This document shows, piece after piece, positions 35,556 through 45,075 of a stretch of DNA of 64,000 nt. Position numbers and translations under genes: made by a program. The notes below the pieces were generated by a model, which was not told where the DNA came from, made no database searches, and was given only the letters and a program-made list of their open reading frames with translations. The first letter of the stretch is position 1, and the number at the start of each line of letters is the position of its first letter. The DNA lies in NCBI RefSeq assembly GCF_028464225.1, contig NZ_JAQPCN010000001.1, positions 372,001 to 436,000 of the forward strand, written 5' to 3'. Origin of the DNA: Zeaxanthinibacter sp. PT1. GTDB taxonomy: Bacteria; Bacteroidota; Bacteroidia; Flavobacteriales; Flavobacteriaceae.

Positions 35556-37157
35556 TCACTCTTGGGATAAATAGGCTTTCAGCCCCAGGTATACCCCGTT
35601 GCTCCAGCCAAATCCATCCTGTACGGGGTATTCTCCTCCACCGGCTTCAAGAGTCATATCCTCCACATTGTATTTTTCTACGAACTTACCCGTATTAGCA
35701 TATACTTTTTCATTGAGTGCCACCCAGCGTTCAGCAATAGTCCGGGCAAGATCATCATGGCCATAACGCTCCAGGCCCATAACGGTCATCCATTGTAAGG
35801 GAGCCCATCCATTTGGAGCATCCCATTGTTGACCACTGTGGTTAAGGCTGGTCACCACTCCGCCTGCTTTGAGGAAATTCTGACGAATGTAATTAGCTAT
35901 CTTATCCGCCTGCTCTTGTGTAGCCATGCCCACAAATAATGGATAAACGGTTGCAAGGGAACTAACCGAAGTCGGTTTTTTATCTACCCAGTTGTAGTCT
36001 AAAAAGATGCCTTTTTCTTCGTTCCAGAAAACTTCGTTCAGGAATTTTTTCCTGTCCTCCATCCGGTTTTCCAACAGCTGGACGAAAGCGGTATCTTCCG
36101 GGAAGGATCGTACTAAAACAGTTTCCATTCCATACATCAACGCATTCAGATCAACCGGTATGATATCTGTAGTTTCTATAGTAGCCATGTTCTTAGCATC
36201 GGCAAACCAACGAGTGCTGTAATCCCAGCCGGATTCGGCCCCCGATCGCAGATCCCTGTACATCTTTTCACCCCCTCCTGCTTGTTCTACCAATTCGTAA
36301 TCTTCACGATAAGACTCTTGCCTTGGGATATGGCTGGCGTCGTAATACCTGTTCATTATCCCATGTTCTGTATTAACACAGTGTAGTATAGGTTTGGAAT
36401 CTTCACTACACCCTTCCATCCAGAAATTGTATTCTTCACGTAAGGCGTCTCGGTATGTTTCGTAGACCTCATCACCCTTGTGAGCAGCATATAGATTGAT
36501 CATAAAGGCAAAAAATGGTGGCTGCGAACGGCTGACGTAGTAAGTCCTGTTCCCATTAGGGATGTGCCCTATAGTCTCTACGAGGTAAGCAAAATTATCG
36601 AGCATGGACCCGACCAGGTCCAGTTTTCCACTCTCCGCCAGGCCTAGCATGGTAAAGTAGCTGTCCCAGTAATACACTTCACGAAATCGGCCTCCCGGTA
36701 CAATATAGGGCTCCGGTAGGGGTAACAGTGTACTTCCCTTTTCATCCTTGTCGGCCTTTCGCTCTAAAACAGGCCATAGTGCTTCTACATGTTCGCTGGC
36801 AGTTCTGTCCGGATCCGACTTAAAGTCTGTGCTTATCAAGGGTGGAGTCTCAAAATGTTCCAGGATAAATGCCTCGAGGTCAAATCCGGGATCATCTTTT
36901 TGCTCCTTGTAGCGTGAAACAATTTCATCATAAGGATATTTTGCGGTGCAATCCACGAAAGTCTTGCCGTCCTCGAACACCTGCTGTAGCTGGACCTCCG
37001 CAAAAAGATCTCCTAAAAGCTCATCCGGCGTTTTAATTTCCGGTTGCTCCGCAACCTCTGTAAGTACATTTTGGACTGCGTGGTCAACCTTCTTATCGGT
37101 CTCGGTTTTGCACTGGACAAATACTAGAAGTAAGAAGAATAGGTATAGGGATCTCAT
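35556..37157 (-). CDS. treA: GH37 trehalase lipoprotein
   Basis: This 533-residue trehalase splits trehalose into two glucose units. The signal peptide ends at cysteine 16 (LVFVQC), so it is predicted to be a lipoprotein of the periplasm or outer membrane. The two GH37 signatures are present: PGGRFREVYYWDSYFTM (near residue 152) and QWDAPNGWAP (near 445). Catalytic acids are in RSGAESGWDYSTRW and the last third (EKYNVED). It lies beside the amino-sugar genes in the opposite direction. Function is confident from the signatures. Confidence 0.94.
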   Translation of the reverse strand: MRSLYLFFLLLVFVQCKTETDKKVDHAVQNVLTEVAEQPEIKTPDELLGDLFAEVQLQQVFEDGKTFVDCTAKYPYDEIVSRYKEQKDDPGFDLEAFILEHFETPPLISTDFKSDPDRTASEHVEALWPVLERKADKDEKGSTLLPLPEPYIVPGGRFREVYYWDSYFTMLGLAESGKLDLVGSMLDNFAYLVETIGHIPNGNRTYYVSRSQPPFFAFMINLYAAHKGDEVYETYRDALREEYNFWMEGCSEDSKPILHCVNTEHGIMNRYYDASHIPRQESYREDYELVEQAGGGEKMYRDLRSGAESGWDYSTRWFADAKNMATIETTDIIPVDLNALMYGMETVLVRSFPEDTAFVQLLENRMEDRKKFLNEVFWNEEKGIFLDYNWVDKKPTSVSSLATVYPLFVGMATQEQADKIANYIRQNFLKAGGVVTSLNHSGQQWDAPNGWAPLQWMTVMGLERYGHDDLARTIAERWVALNEKVYANTGKFVEKYNVEDMTLEAGGGEYPVQDGFGWSNGVYLGLKAYLSQE

Positions 37158-37213
37158 AGGACATTTCCGTAATGGTTATTCCCTACAAAGTACAGTATTT
37201 TTTGACAATGTAA

Positions 37214-38392
37214 TTAGTTAAAAGCGGGGATCCCGGTAATATCTGCCCCGGTAATCAGCAAATGAATATCATGCGTCCCTTCGTAGGTGATTACACTTTC
37301 CAGGTTCATCATATGACGCATAATACTGTATTCACCGGTAATTCCCATCCCACCGAGAACTTGCCTGGCCTCACGAGCGATCTTGATCGCCATTTCTACA
37401 TTGTTCCGTTTGGCCATGGAGATCTGGGCGGTCGTGGCCTTGCCTTCATTTTTCAGTTGTCCCAAACGGAAGGCCAGTAATTGCGCCTTGGTGATCTCAG
37501 TGATCATTTCGGCCAGCTTCTTCTGTTGTAATTGTGTGGCAGCAATAGGCTTTCCAAATTGCACTCTTTCTTTGGCATATCGCAGTGCGGTATCATAACA
37601 ATCCATAGCTGCACCGATAGCACCCCACGCAATACCGTATCGAGCAGAGTCCAGGCACCCAAGCGGTGCACCTAAACCGTTCTTGCCGGGAAGCAGGTTA
37701 TCCTTGGGCACTTTTACGTTATCAAAGATGAGTTCGCCGGTGGCCGAGGCTCTTAATGACCATTTATTATGTGTTTCCGGAGTACTGAACCCTTCCATAC
37801 CCCGTTCTACGATAAGCCCGTGAATACGTCCTTCTTCGTTTTTTGCCCAGACTACGGCTATATCTGCAAACGGTGAATTGGAGATCCAGAGCTTGGCTCC
37901 GTTAAGGAGGTAATGATCTCCCTTATCCTTAAAATTAGTGACCATCCCACTGGGGTTAGAACCGTGATCGGGCTCAGTAAGTCCAAAGCATCCGACGAGG
38001 TCCCCAGTGGCTAGTTTAGGGAGAAACTTCTTCTTTTGTTCCTCTGTACCGTAGGTGAATATGGGGTACATTACCAGGGAGGATTGTACGGAGGCTGTAG
38101 AACGGATCCCACTATCTCCCCTTTCAATCTCCTGCATGATCAGCCCGTAACTGATCTGGTCTAATCCTGCCCCTCCATATTCCTGTGGAATATAAGGCCC
38201 AAAAGCTCCGATCTCGGCCAGACCTCCCAATAATTCTTTCGGAAATTCAGCTTTTTGCGCATATTCTTCAATAATGGGAGAAACACTTCGTTTCACCCAT
38301 TGCCGGGTTGCATCCCTGACCAGCTTATGCTCTTCGCTAAGAAGGTCGTCCAGGTTAAAATAATCGGGAGATTCAAAAAGATCGGGCTTCAT
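37214..38392 (-). CDS. gcdH: Glutaryl-CoA dehydrogenase-like acyl-CoA dehydrogenase
   Basis: A 392-residue FAD-dependent acyl-CoA dehydrogenase. CFGLTEPDHGSNPSGM and KLWISNSPFADIAVVWAK form the middle region, and VQFGKPIAATQLQQKKLAEM and QVLGGMGITGEYSIMRHM the C-terminal helices. The end motif YEGTHDIHLLITG contains the catalytic glutamate as in glutaryl-CoA dehydrogenases. In that enzyme glutaryl-CoA is oxidised and decarboxylated to crotonyl-CoA during lysine and tryptophan breakdown. No other gene of that route is next to it. Start 38392 is supported by the usual LLSEEHKLVRDATRQWV region. Confidence 0.9.
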   Translation of the reverse strand: MKPDLFESPDYFNLDDLLSEEHKLVRDATRQWVKRSVSPIIEEYAQKAEFPKELLGGLAEIGAFGPYIPQEYGGAGLDQISYGLIMQEIERGDSGIRSTASVQSSLVMYPIFTYGTEEQKKKFLPKLATGDLVGCFGLTEPDHGSNPSGMVTNFKDKGDHYLLNGAKLWISNSPFADIAVVWAKNEEGRIHGLIVERGMEGFSTPETHNKWSLRASATGELIFDNVKVPKDNLLPGKNGLGAPLGCLDSARYGIAWGAIGAAMDCYDTALRYAKERVQFGKPIAATQLQQKKLAEMITEITKAQLLAFRLGQLKNEGKATTAQISMAKRNNVEMAIKIAREARQVLGGMGITGEYSIMRHMMNLESVITYEGTHDIHLLITGADITGIPAFN

Positions 38393-38468
38393 GTTCCTTG
38401 GTTTTTCTCAAAGGTAGCTAAAGAAATATCACATATACAACCCCGCTTGTTAGATTTTAGTATTGAGT

Positions 38469-39560
38469 TTAGCTTCGCAGGTATTGTGACAGAAGGAGGT
38501 GAAAATGATGTACGCCTTTCTCCTTTGTAGGGGAGAACCGGCCATGAGAGTACAAGCCGGATTGAATACCTTTCTGAACACTTTCCACAACGGCTTCGTC
38601 CTCCATTTCTACCGTGTCAAGACCAGATCCTGCACCCTGATCTAGTTTGCTCTCATCATAGACATAAGTTCTGAAACTCACTTTACTCTGATCTTCGGAA
38701 ACAGGCTTGACCACATTTACAGAAAGACCCCAGGGATAAAAGTTAAACATGAGGTTAGGGAACACCCAGAAATAATATGCAGCCACCTTCTTCCCGTGAT
38801 CCACATGGTCTATGGGTATGTCGAACACCAGCTCTTCATCAGATGAAGCATAGCCAACCTGCAGGGAAATATGATCAAACAATAGGGTATCATAGCTACC
38901 GTACTCCAGTACGGAGTCTAATGCCTTATGGACGAAAGGAATATGGAACCCTTCCAGGTAATTATCACAGTACAAAGCCCAGTGTGCGTTTATCACGTAA
39001 TCACTGGAACGCTCTTTTTTAAGATGAAAATTCTTGATCCCCATATGACCGATACGTTCTTCCATGACCAGCAGTATTTCGCGTAAATCAAAAGCAGGGT
39101 CAAGGGATGTAAAGAGATGGGGACCCCAATGGTAGAGATGCAGCTTGGTCAGGTGATCACACTCTGAAGGAAAGGATTTCGCCTGTTCAAATTCGGGCAT
39201 ATACTCAAAAGTACCATCCAGTGCAAATCTTCGGCCGTGGTAGCCGCACACCAGTTTCCTGCTTTTACATGCTTTGTCTATCAGCAGGTTGCCCCTATGG
39301 GTGCAGACATTGCTCAGGCAATAGACCTCACCGGTAGCATCTTTGGTGAGTATCAAGGGTTCCGGGAGAAACCCATCCAAAAGGAAAAAGGGATATACCC
39401 TGTGTGGGACGGGAACAAGAGATTCATCTCCTATCCACTGCCAGGACCTCCTGAGTATTTTATTCTTAAGCGCTTTAAACACTTTCGGGTCGCGGTAAAA
39501 AGAAGCCGGCAGCGTCTTTGCTTTTGTAATATCCGGATCGATATAATAATCGTACAGCAT
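38469..39560 (-). CDS. Rieske non-heme iron oxygenase alpha subunit-like protein
   Basis: This 363-residue oxygenase has an N-terminal Rieske 2Fe-2S domain with CTHRG (near residue 85) and CGYHGRRFALDG (near 105). The C-terminal catalytic domain has NYLEGFHIPFVHKAL (near 200), carrying the two histidines of the mononuclear iron site; the acidic ligand is probably in the last hundred residues (VEMEDEAVVESVQ). It resembles choline, carnitine and aromatic-ring oxygenases. The start at 39560 is chosen over 39596. No reductase or beta subunit lies near, so the electron donor is unknown. Confidence 0.87.
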   Translation of the reverse strand: MLYDYYIDPDITKAKTLPASFYRDPKVFKALKNKILRRSWQWIGDESLVPVPHRVYPFFLLDGFLPEPLILTKDATGEVYCLSNVCTHRGNLLIDKACKSRKLVCGYHGRRFALDGTFEYMPEFEQAKSFPSECDHLTKLHLYHWGPHLFTSLDPAFDLREILLVMEERIGHMGIKNFHLKKERSSDYVINAHWALYCDNYLEGFHIPFVHKALDSVLEYGSYDTLLFDHISLQVGYASSDEELVFDIPIDHVDHGKKVAAYYFWVFPNLMFNFYPWGLSVNVVKPVSEDQSKVSFRTYVYDESKLDQGAGSGLDTVEMEDEAVVESVQKGIQSGLYSHGRFSPTKEKGVHHFHLLLSQYLRS

Positions 39561-39639
39561 AACCGATTGTTTTTGTACTTTAGGAGAACAACCCACTCAA
39601 ATGTAACCAATTAATCCCGATTTTTCCGGGGTGATGTAA

Positions 39640-40953
39640 ATGGCTGAAACATCGGAAGAAAAGAAAATGGGATTATGGATGAGCACCTCGCTCGTCGTTG
39701 GAAATATGGTAGGAGCGGGTATATTTTTAATGCCCGCTGCGCTTGCTACTTATGGAGGGATCAGCATCCTTGGATGGATCGCTTCGGCTTTTGGTGCCCT
39801 TGTCCTGGCCAAGATCTTCAGTAAACTCAGCACACTGATCAGTGACAAAAGTGGTGGGCCCTATGCCTACACTCATATAGCCTTTGGCGATTTCATGGGG
39901 TTTATGATGGCATGGGGTTACTGGATTTCTATCTGGGTGAGCAATGCAGCTATCGCCATCGCTTTTGTCAGTGCACTGACCGTTCTTTTCCCCATCCTTG
40001 GTGAAAATTCATTACTGGCAGTACTTACCGGGTTAAGTGCAATCTGGTTCCTTACCTGGATCAATACTAAGGGCGCAAGATCCTCGGGTACCATGCAACT
40101 GGTCACCACCATCCTGAAAATTGTACCGATCACTGTGGTCATCATTGGTGGATTTTTTTTCTTTGATATCGCTAATTTCAGTCCTTTTAATCCCAGTGAA
40201 GAAAGTGGTTTTGGCGCCTTTGTCATCACAGCCAGCATGACGCTTTATGCCTACCTGGGAATTGAAAGTGCAACAGTGTCATCTGGGACTATCCGTAATC
40301 CGGAGGTCACCATTCCGAAGGCAACAATGCTGGGTACTGTTATCACCACCCTTTTATATGTTTTCAGTACAGTGGTGATCATGGGGATGATCTCACTGGA
40401 TAAATTGGAAACTTCCCCTGCACCTTTTGCTGATGCCATGGGGATCATGACCGGGGAATGGGGAAGGCAAGTGGTAGCCGCCGGAGCTGCCATCAGCGCC
40501 TTTGGCGCCCTTAATGGATGGATCTTACTGGTTGGGCAGGTCCCCCTGGCTGCAGCACAGGACCGGCTTTTCCCACCGGTATTCGGTAAAACCAATAGCA
40601 GCCAGACCCCCTTCCTGGGCGTATTAATTGGAAGTGTACTTACTTCATTAGTGATGTTGATGAATTTCACGGAAGGCTTGGTAGACCAGTTTAAATTCCT
40701 GATCCTGCTCACTACAGTCTGTATGCTGGTTCCTTATCTTTTTACCACAGGGGCATTCGTAGTCATTATGATGAAGCGTAAAGTACCCAAAGCACCGTGG
40801 TGGCCGATTATAAGTTTAGCCGGCATTGGGTTTATATACTCCCTGTGGAGTATCTATGGTACAGGAGAAAAATCCGTTTTCTGGGGGTTCCTGCTGCTGA
40901 TGAGCGGCGTTCCTCTCTATGTCTGGTTAAAATGGAAGAGCATTAAAAAATAA
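39640..40953 (+). CDS. APC-family amino-acid permease
   Basis: A 437-residue membrane protein with about twelve helices. The first helix holds the substrate-binding GNMVGAGIFLMPAAL (G-x-G-I-F type), followed by SDKSGGPYAYTHIAFG. These are hallmarks of the amino acid-polyamine-organocation superfamily, close to arginine/agmatine and amino-acid antiporters. Substrate unknown. It starts 80 bases from the divergent Rieske gene and its end lies one base from the end of the convergent trmN6 gene. Confidence 0.9.
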   Translation: MAETSEEKKMGLWMSTSLVVGNMVGAGIFLMPAALATYGGISILGWIASAFGALVLAKIFSKLSTLISDKSGGPYAYTHIAFGDFMGFMMAWGYWISIWVSNAAIAIAFVSALTVLFPILGENSLLAVLTGLSAIWFLTWINTKGARSSGTMQLVTTILKIVPITVVIIGGFFFFDIANFSPFNPSEESGFGAFVITASMTLYAYLGIESATVSSGTIRNPEVTIPKATMLGTVITTLLYVFSTVVIMGMISLDKLETSPAPFADAMGIMTGEWGRQVVAAGAAISAFGALNGWILLVGQVPLAAAQDRLFPPVFGKTNSSQTPFLGVLIGSVLTSLVMLMNFTEGLVDQFKFLILLTTVCMLVPYLFTTGAFVVIMMKRKVPKAPWWPIISLAGIGFIYSLWSIYGTGEKSVFWGFLLLMSGVPLYVWLKWKSIKK

Positions 40954-40954
40954 C

Positions 40955-41686
40955 TCACATTTTAAGGTAGAAATCAGCGGTTAAGTCGCGATAGGCATCG
41001 GTATATACATGTCGTTCTACTTCAATGACTAATTCCTCGGAATGGACAACTTCTTTTAAACGGCTTAGCGAGATCAGGCTCCGGATTATGGGACGGTCCG
41101 CCCTTCCTTTTACCCGGCAAATTCTTAGCGGCCATAAACCCAAATCTGCAGCCAGGGAGAGAAAATGTTCTTCGCTCTGATAGGGAATTACAAAAGAACT
41201 CTGTCCTGTACCGGATAATAATCGGGAACAACTTTCTAACAGTTCTTCAAAGGACAAGGAACCCGTTTGCCTGGCCTTCATCCTGGCTTCTCCTTTTGTC
41301 TTGTCCCCTGTTCCGTGACCACTATGCGGTTCAAAAAATGGTGGGTTACAGACGATCAGGTCGTAAGTCTCCTCCATCTGGTCTACAAATTCGTCCAATC
41401 CGGCATGGTAGCAGAACAATCTGTCGCCCCATGGGGATGCTTCAAAATTTTCCACACATTCCTCGTAGGCGTCACCATCTAATTCTATGGCATCGATCAG
41501 TTCCGCATCAGAGCGTTGAGCCAGCATTAGTGCGACCAGGCCAGTCCCGGCTCCTATATCGAGGATACTCCGGGGATTATGGTCTAACGAGGCCCACGCT
41601 CCTAAAAGCACCCCATCGGTCCCCACCTTCATAGCCGAACGCTGCTGTCTTACACTAAAACTTTTAAAGTGGAAAGGTTTATCCAT
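40955..41686 (-). CDS. trmN6: tRNA1(Val) (adenine37-N6)-methyltransferase-like protein
   Basis: This 243-residue SAM-dependent methyltransferase has FSVRQQRSAMKVGTDGVLLG at the N-terminus, the SAM-binding ILDIGAGTGLVALMLAQ, and the adenine-methylating motif NPPFFEP (near residue 115). These are hallmarks of TrmN6 (YfiC), which methylates A37 of tRNA-Val. The length matches the family. Confidence about the exact tRNA target is moderate. Confidence 0.9.
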   Translation of the reverse strand: MDKPFHFKSFSVRQQRSAMKVGTDGVLLGAWASLDHNPRSILDIGAGTGLVALMLAQRSDAELIDAIELDGDAYEECVENFEASPWGDRLFCYHAGLDEFVDQMEETYDLIVCNPPFFEPHSGHGTGDKTKGEARMKARQTGSLSFEELLESCSRLLSGTGQSSFVIPYQSEEHFLSLAADLGLWPLRICRVKGRADRPIIRSLISLSRLKEVVHSEELVIEVERHVYTDAYRDLTADFYLKM

Positions 41687-41838
41687 AGGCGGTCAAAGGT
41701 CTTATTTCTCCCGGAATTATAAAAACTCAAAGCGTTCAAGTTTTGACGGATTAACGTTTAACAAAATATTATAAAAACCGAGATAGAAATTCTCCGTAAG
41801 TACCCCTAACTTATAGGGACTAAACAAAAATTACCGCT

Positions 41839-43764
41839 ATGAAAGAACAAATCAACATTTTAAGCAAGCTAGGACTAGCCCTGTGCTTTTTATTCGTGCT
41901 TGCTTGTAACAACGATGATGGGAACGACCCGTTTGAAGAGACAGATCCTGTAAACCTGGAATCGACTACTTATGACCTCGGGTCCGTAAGTAATCCGGAT
42001 ATTACTGGAACAGCGACGTTCACAAAGAACGAAGACAACACCGTGACCATAGACCTGGCCTTACAGAATACCCCTGACGGTGGGCAGCATCCTGCACATA
42101 TTCACTTTAACACTGCTGCAGAAGGAGGGGATATTGCCGTGACCCTGGGAACTGTTGACGGTGGCAGCGGGGAAAGCAGCGTAACCATTTCTGCCCTTGA
42201 TGATGGAACCGCTATTTCCTATGATCAATTACTGGAGTTTGACGGATACATCAATGTGCACCTTAGTGCAGATGAGCTGGGAACCTTGGTGGCCCAGGGA
42301 GATATCGGGCAAAACGACCTCACAGGAAACAGCAAGACCTATGAACTGGACAGTAAAGATGTTCCAGATATTTCGGGAACGGCAACCTTTTCAGAACGTA
42401 TAAACGGGGAAGCCCTGGCAGTTATCGAACTACAGAACACACCTGACAATGGAGAGCACCCAGGGCATATTCACGCCAATACTGCTGCAGAAGGAGGAGC
42501 CATACTATTCACCTTTAACCCGGTTGACGGGAATACAGGGGTTAGTGCAACCAATGTTGCCGCATTAGACAGCGGGGTAGAATTTGGCTATGCGGAAGTG
42601 CTCGATGTTGATGGGTATATCAACATCCACTTAAGCGCCCAGCAACTTGGGATCCTGGTAGCACAGGGAGACATCGGACAGAACGAATTAACCGGTCAGA
42701 GTACAACCTATGACTTAGAAAGTGTTGATGTGCCTGATATTTCAGGTTCTGCCACTTTCTCTCAAAGAGTGAATGGCGAGACCTTAGCGATCATCGAACT
42801 GGAGAATACTCCTGATGGAGGATTGCATCCGGGACATATACATGAAAACACGGCTGCTGAAGGCGGAGATATCGCCTTTACTTTCAACCCCGTAAATGGC
42901 GACACGGGAATAAGTGTTACGAATATTGCTGCGCTTGACAATGGGACTGCAATCACCTATAGCGCCTTGTTGGAATATGACGGGTATATTAATATCCATC
43001 TAAGTGCTGAAGAACTGGGAACATTAGTCGCCCAGGGGGACATAGGGCAGAATGATTTAACAGGAACCACCGTGGTCTATACTTTAGACAGTGTGGATGT
43101 CCCTGATATTTCCGGCACCGCTACCTTCTCGGAGCGGATTAATGGCGAAGCATTGGCCGTCATAGTACTTATGAATACCCCGGCAGGTGGAAGTCACCCA
43201 GGGCATATTCATATGAATTCCGCAGCAGAAGGCGGAGATATTGCTTTTACCTTTGTTCCTGTGGATGGGGATACCGGGATCAGCCAAAGTAATGTTGCTG
43301 CCCTTGACGACGGAACTGCCTTTGGGTATGCTGATGTGCTGACCTATGACGGTTATATCAATATCCACCTAAGTGCCGAGGACCTTGGCACCTTGGTTGC
43401 CCAAGGGAATATAGGAAGCAATGTCGGGCATAACGGTGATGGCGTGGTAAACTTTGACGTCACCAATTCCGGTGTAACCGATTATACTTTTAATGGAGGC
43501 GGACTGACAGATGCCTTAGATCCGGAGCTGACCCTTACCCGCGGAGCCACCTATACTTTCACGGTGAATGCTTCCGGCCATCCCTTCTTTATTAAGTCAG
43601 TACAAGGGAACACCAATGCCAATGCGTATAATGATGGGGTGACCAACAACGGGGAAGAAAATGGAACAGTGACATTTACGGTTCCGATGAACGCACCAGA
43701 TATATTATACTACAACTGCCAGATCCACTCTGCAATGACCGGAGTGATCAATATAGTTGACTAA
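41839..43764 (+). CDS. Lipoprotein with four CHRD-like repeats and a C-terminal cupredoxin
   Basis: A 641-residue lipoprotein (lipobox VLAC, lipid cysteine 23). Four repeats of 123-124 residues begin near 42, 167, 290 and 413. Each has a HP(A/G)HIHxN(T/S)AAEGG segment and ends with GYIN(V/I)HLSAxxLGxLVAQG(D/N)IG, which resembles the CHRD domain. After them (about 537-641) is a plastocyanin-like domain with ASGHPFF and YYNCQIHSAM: the C-x2-H-x2-M spacing plus an upstream histidine fits a type 1 copper site. The repeats are very similar, which suggests recent duplication. Likely an exposed electron-transfer or metal-binding lipoprotein; this role is inferred. Confidence 0.85.
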   Translation: MKEQINILSKLGLALCFLFVLACNNDDGNDPFEETDPVNLESTTYDLGSVSNPDITGTATFTKNEDNTVTIDLALQNTPDGGQHPAHIHFNTAAEGGDIAVTLGTVDGGSGESSVTISALDDGTAISYDQLLEFDGYINVHLSADELGTLVAQGDIGQNDLTGNSKTYELDSKDVPDISGTATFSERINGEALAVIELQNTPDNGEHPGHIHANTAAEGGAILFTFNPVDGNTGVSATNVAALDSGVEFGYAEVLDVDGYINIHLSAQQLGILVAQGDIGQNELTGQSTTYDLESVDVPDISGSATFSQRVNGETLAIIELENTPDGGLHPGHIHENTAAEGGDIAFTFNPVNGDTGISVTNIAALDNGTAITYSALLEYDGYINIHLSAEELGTLVAQGDIGQNDLTGTTVVYTLDSVDVPDISGTATFSERINGEALAVIVLMNTPAGGSHPGHIHMNSAAEGGDIAFTFVPVDGDTGISQSNVAALDDGTAFGYADVLTYDGYINIHLSAEDLGTLVAQGNIGSNVGHNGDGVVNFDVTNSGVTDYTFNGGGLTDALDPELTLTRGATYTFTVNASGHPFFIKSVQGNTNANAYNDGVTNNGEENGTVTFTVPMNAPDILYYNCQIHSAMTGVINIVD

Positions 43765-43783
43765 GACATGACTAAATAAAAGT

Positions 43784-43812
43784 AAAAACCCCGGTGTAGA
43801 CCGGGGTTTTTT
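43784..43812. terminator. Bidirectional terminator between the CHRD-like gene and rimM
   Basis: AAAAACCCCGGT and ACCGGGGTTTTTT form a strong stem with A and T tails on both sides, so it can serve both convergent transcripts. Confidence 0.9.
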
Positions 43813-43824
43813 AATTCTTAGCAA

Positions 43825-44358
43825 TTAATTATCGAGATAAAGTGCGACCAGGCCATCAGGTGTGCGGACATGGATCTCTTTCTTCTCCCGATCTATACGG
43901 GTAATGATCTCGTCACTGACGGGAATCAGCAGTTCTTTGCCTTTATGTTCGGCAACGAACAAGGCTTGAGCAGCCGAATCATTTACTCCTTTAATGGTAC
44001 CTACGGGACCTAATTCTTCATCCACCAAACTAAAACCAACAACCTCGTGGTAATAGAATTTCTTGCCGGATAATTTTGGAAGCATGGTAAGTGGTAAGTA
44101 CAATTCGGCCCCAAGGATGGCATTGGCACCCGCTTCGTCATCAATCTCTTCGAACCGGATTCGCAGCAAACTGGATTTCTGTAACAGGGATTTTTCAATA
44201 AAAAATGGAACCAGGCTATCTCCCATTGAGATAAACACTGATTCCATTTCTTCGTAAATTTCAGGCTCGTCAGTATCTAGTTTAACTAGAACTTCTCCCC
44301 TGAAACTATGTTTTGAAACTACTCTGCCCAGATAGAAACATTCTTCCTTACTAAGCAT
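43825..44358 (-). CDS. rimM: Ribosome maturation factor RimM
   Basis: This 177-residue protein helps mature the 30S subunit and binds ribosomal protein S19. The N-terminal RimM domain shows FYLGRVVSKHSFRGEVLVKL; the C-terminal PRC-barrel shows YYHEVVGFSLVDEELGPVG and the ELLIPV strand. It starts 8 bases after rpsP and is co-transcribed with it, as in most bacteria. Confidence 0.96.
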   Translation of the reverse strand: MLSKEECFYLGRVVSKHSFRGEVLVKLDTDEPEIYEEMESVFISMGDSLVPFFIEKSLLQKSSLLRIRFEEIDDEAGANAILGAELYLPLTMLPKLSGKKFYYHEVVGFSLVDEELGPVGTIKGVNDSAAQALFVAEHKGKELLIPVSDEIITRIDREKKEIHVRTPDGLVALYLDN

Positions 44359-44366
44359 CGCAATCC

Positions 44367-44960
44367 TTATTCTTCTTCAGATGAAGCTTTAGTTTCTTCT
44401 GCAGCAGGAACATCTTCTGATTGCTCTACCTTGGCCTCTGGCTTAGGAGATTCTTCAACAGCTTCTGTTTCTTCAGTTGCGTCTACTGCTTCTTCAGCCT
44501 CAGGAGTTTCAGCTTCTGCAGCAGCCTGTGCTCTTTTCTCGTTCACTTCTTTTTCAGCCTCAAGCGCCTTAGCCCTAGCTTCAGCTTTCGCTTTCTCTAA
44601 TTCTTCTTCACGCTGGCTAACAGATTTACCTTTCTCTTCTAACCAAGCATTGTATTTCTCTTCTACCTGCTCTTCAGTAAGAGCTCCTTTACGAAGACCT
44701 CCCATTAGGTGGTGCTTCAGTAAAACTCCTTTGTAAGAGAGAATCCTCTTCGCTGTTTCTGAAGGCTGTGCTCCATTATCCAACCAACGAACCGCGTCAT
44801 CAACATTGACGTCTATAGTAGCAGGATTAGTGTTTGGATTGTAGATTCCTAATTTCTCAAGAAATTTACCATCTCTTTTTGCACGCGCATCGGCGGCTAC
44901 GATCCAATAAAAAGGTTTTCCTTTTTTACCGTGTCTTTGTAATCTGATTCTAACTGGCAT
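44367..44960 (-). CDS. rpsP: 30S ribosomal protein S16 with acidic C-terminal extension
   Basis: S16 binds 16S rRNA early in 30S assembly. Residues 1-80 are standard (PVRIRLQRHGKKGKPFYWIV, GKFLEKLGIYNPN, WLDNGAQPSETAKRIL, KHHLMGG). The protein is 197 residues long instead of about 80-90: the rest is a charged tail rich in E, A, K (LEKAKAEARAKALEAEKEVN, then acidic). Such tails are known in Bacteroidota S16. The start codon is 44960. Confidence 0.96.
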   Translation of the reverse strand: MPVRIRLQRHGKKGKPFYWIVAADARAKRDGKFLEKLGIYNPNTNPATIDVNVDDAVRWLDNGAQPSETAKRILSYKGVLLKHHLMGGLRKGALTEEQVEEKYNAWLEEKGKSVSQREEELEKAKAEARAKALEAEKEVNEKRAQAAAEAETPEAEEAVDATEETEAVEESPKPEAKVEQSEDVPAAEETKASSEEE

Positions 44961-45075
44961 ATCACATTAATTTGTAGGGTGCCCGACCCAGGGTTATTAA
45001 TTCTTTCATTCCGCTTTTGAAGGCTACGGTCTGCCAAGTTCTTTAAGCACAGAGTTCCATGCATTTAAGAGGGTG

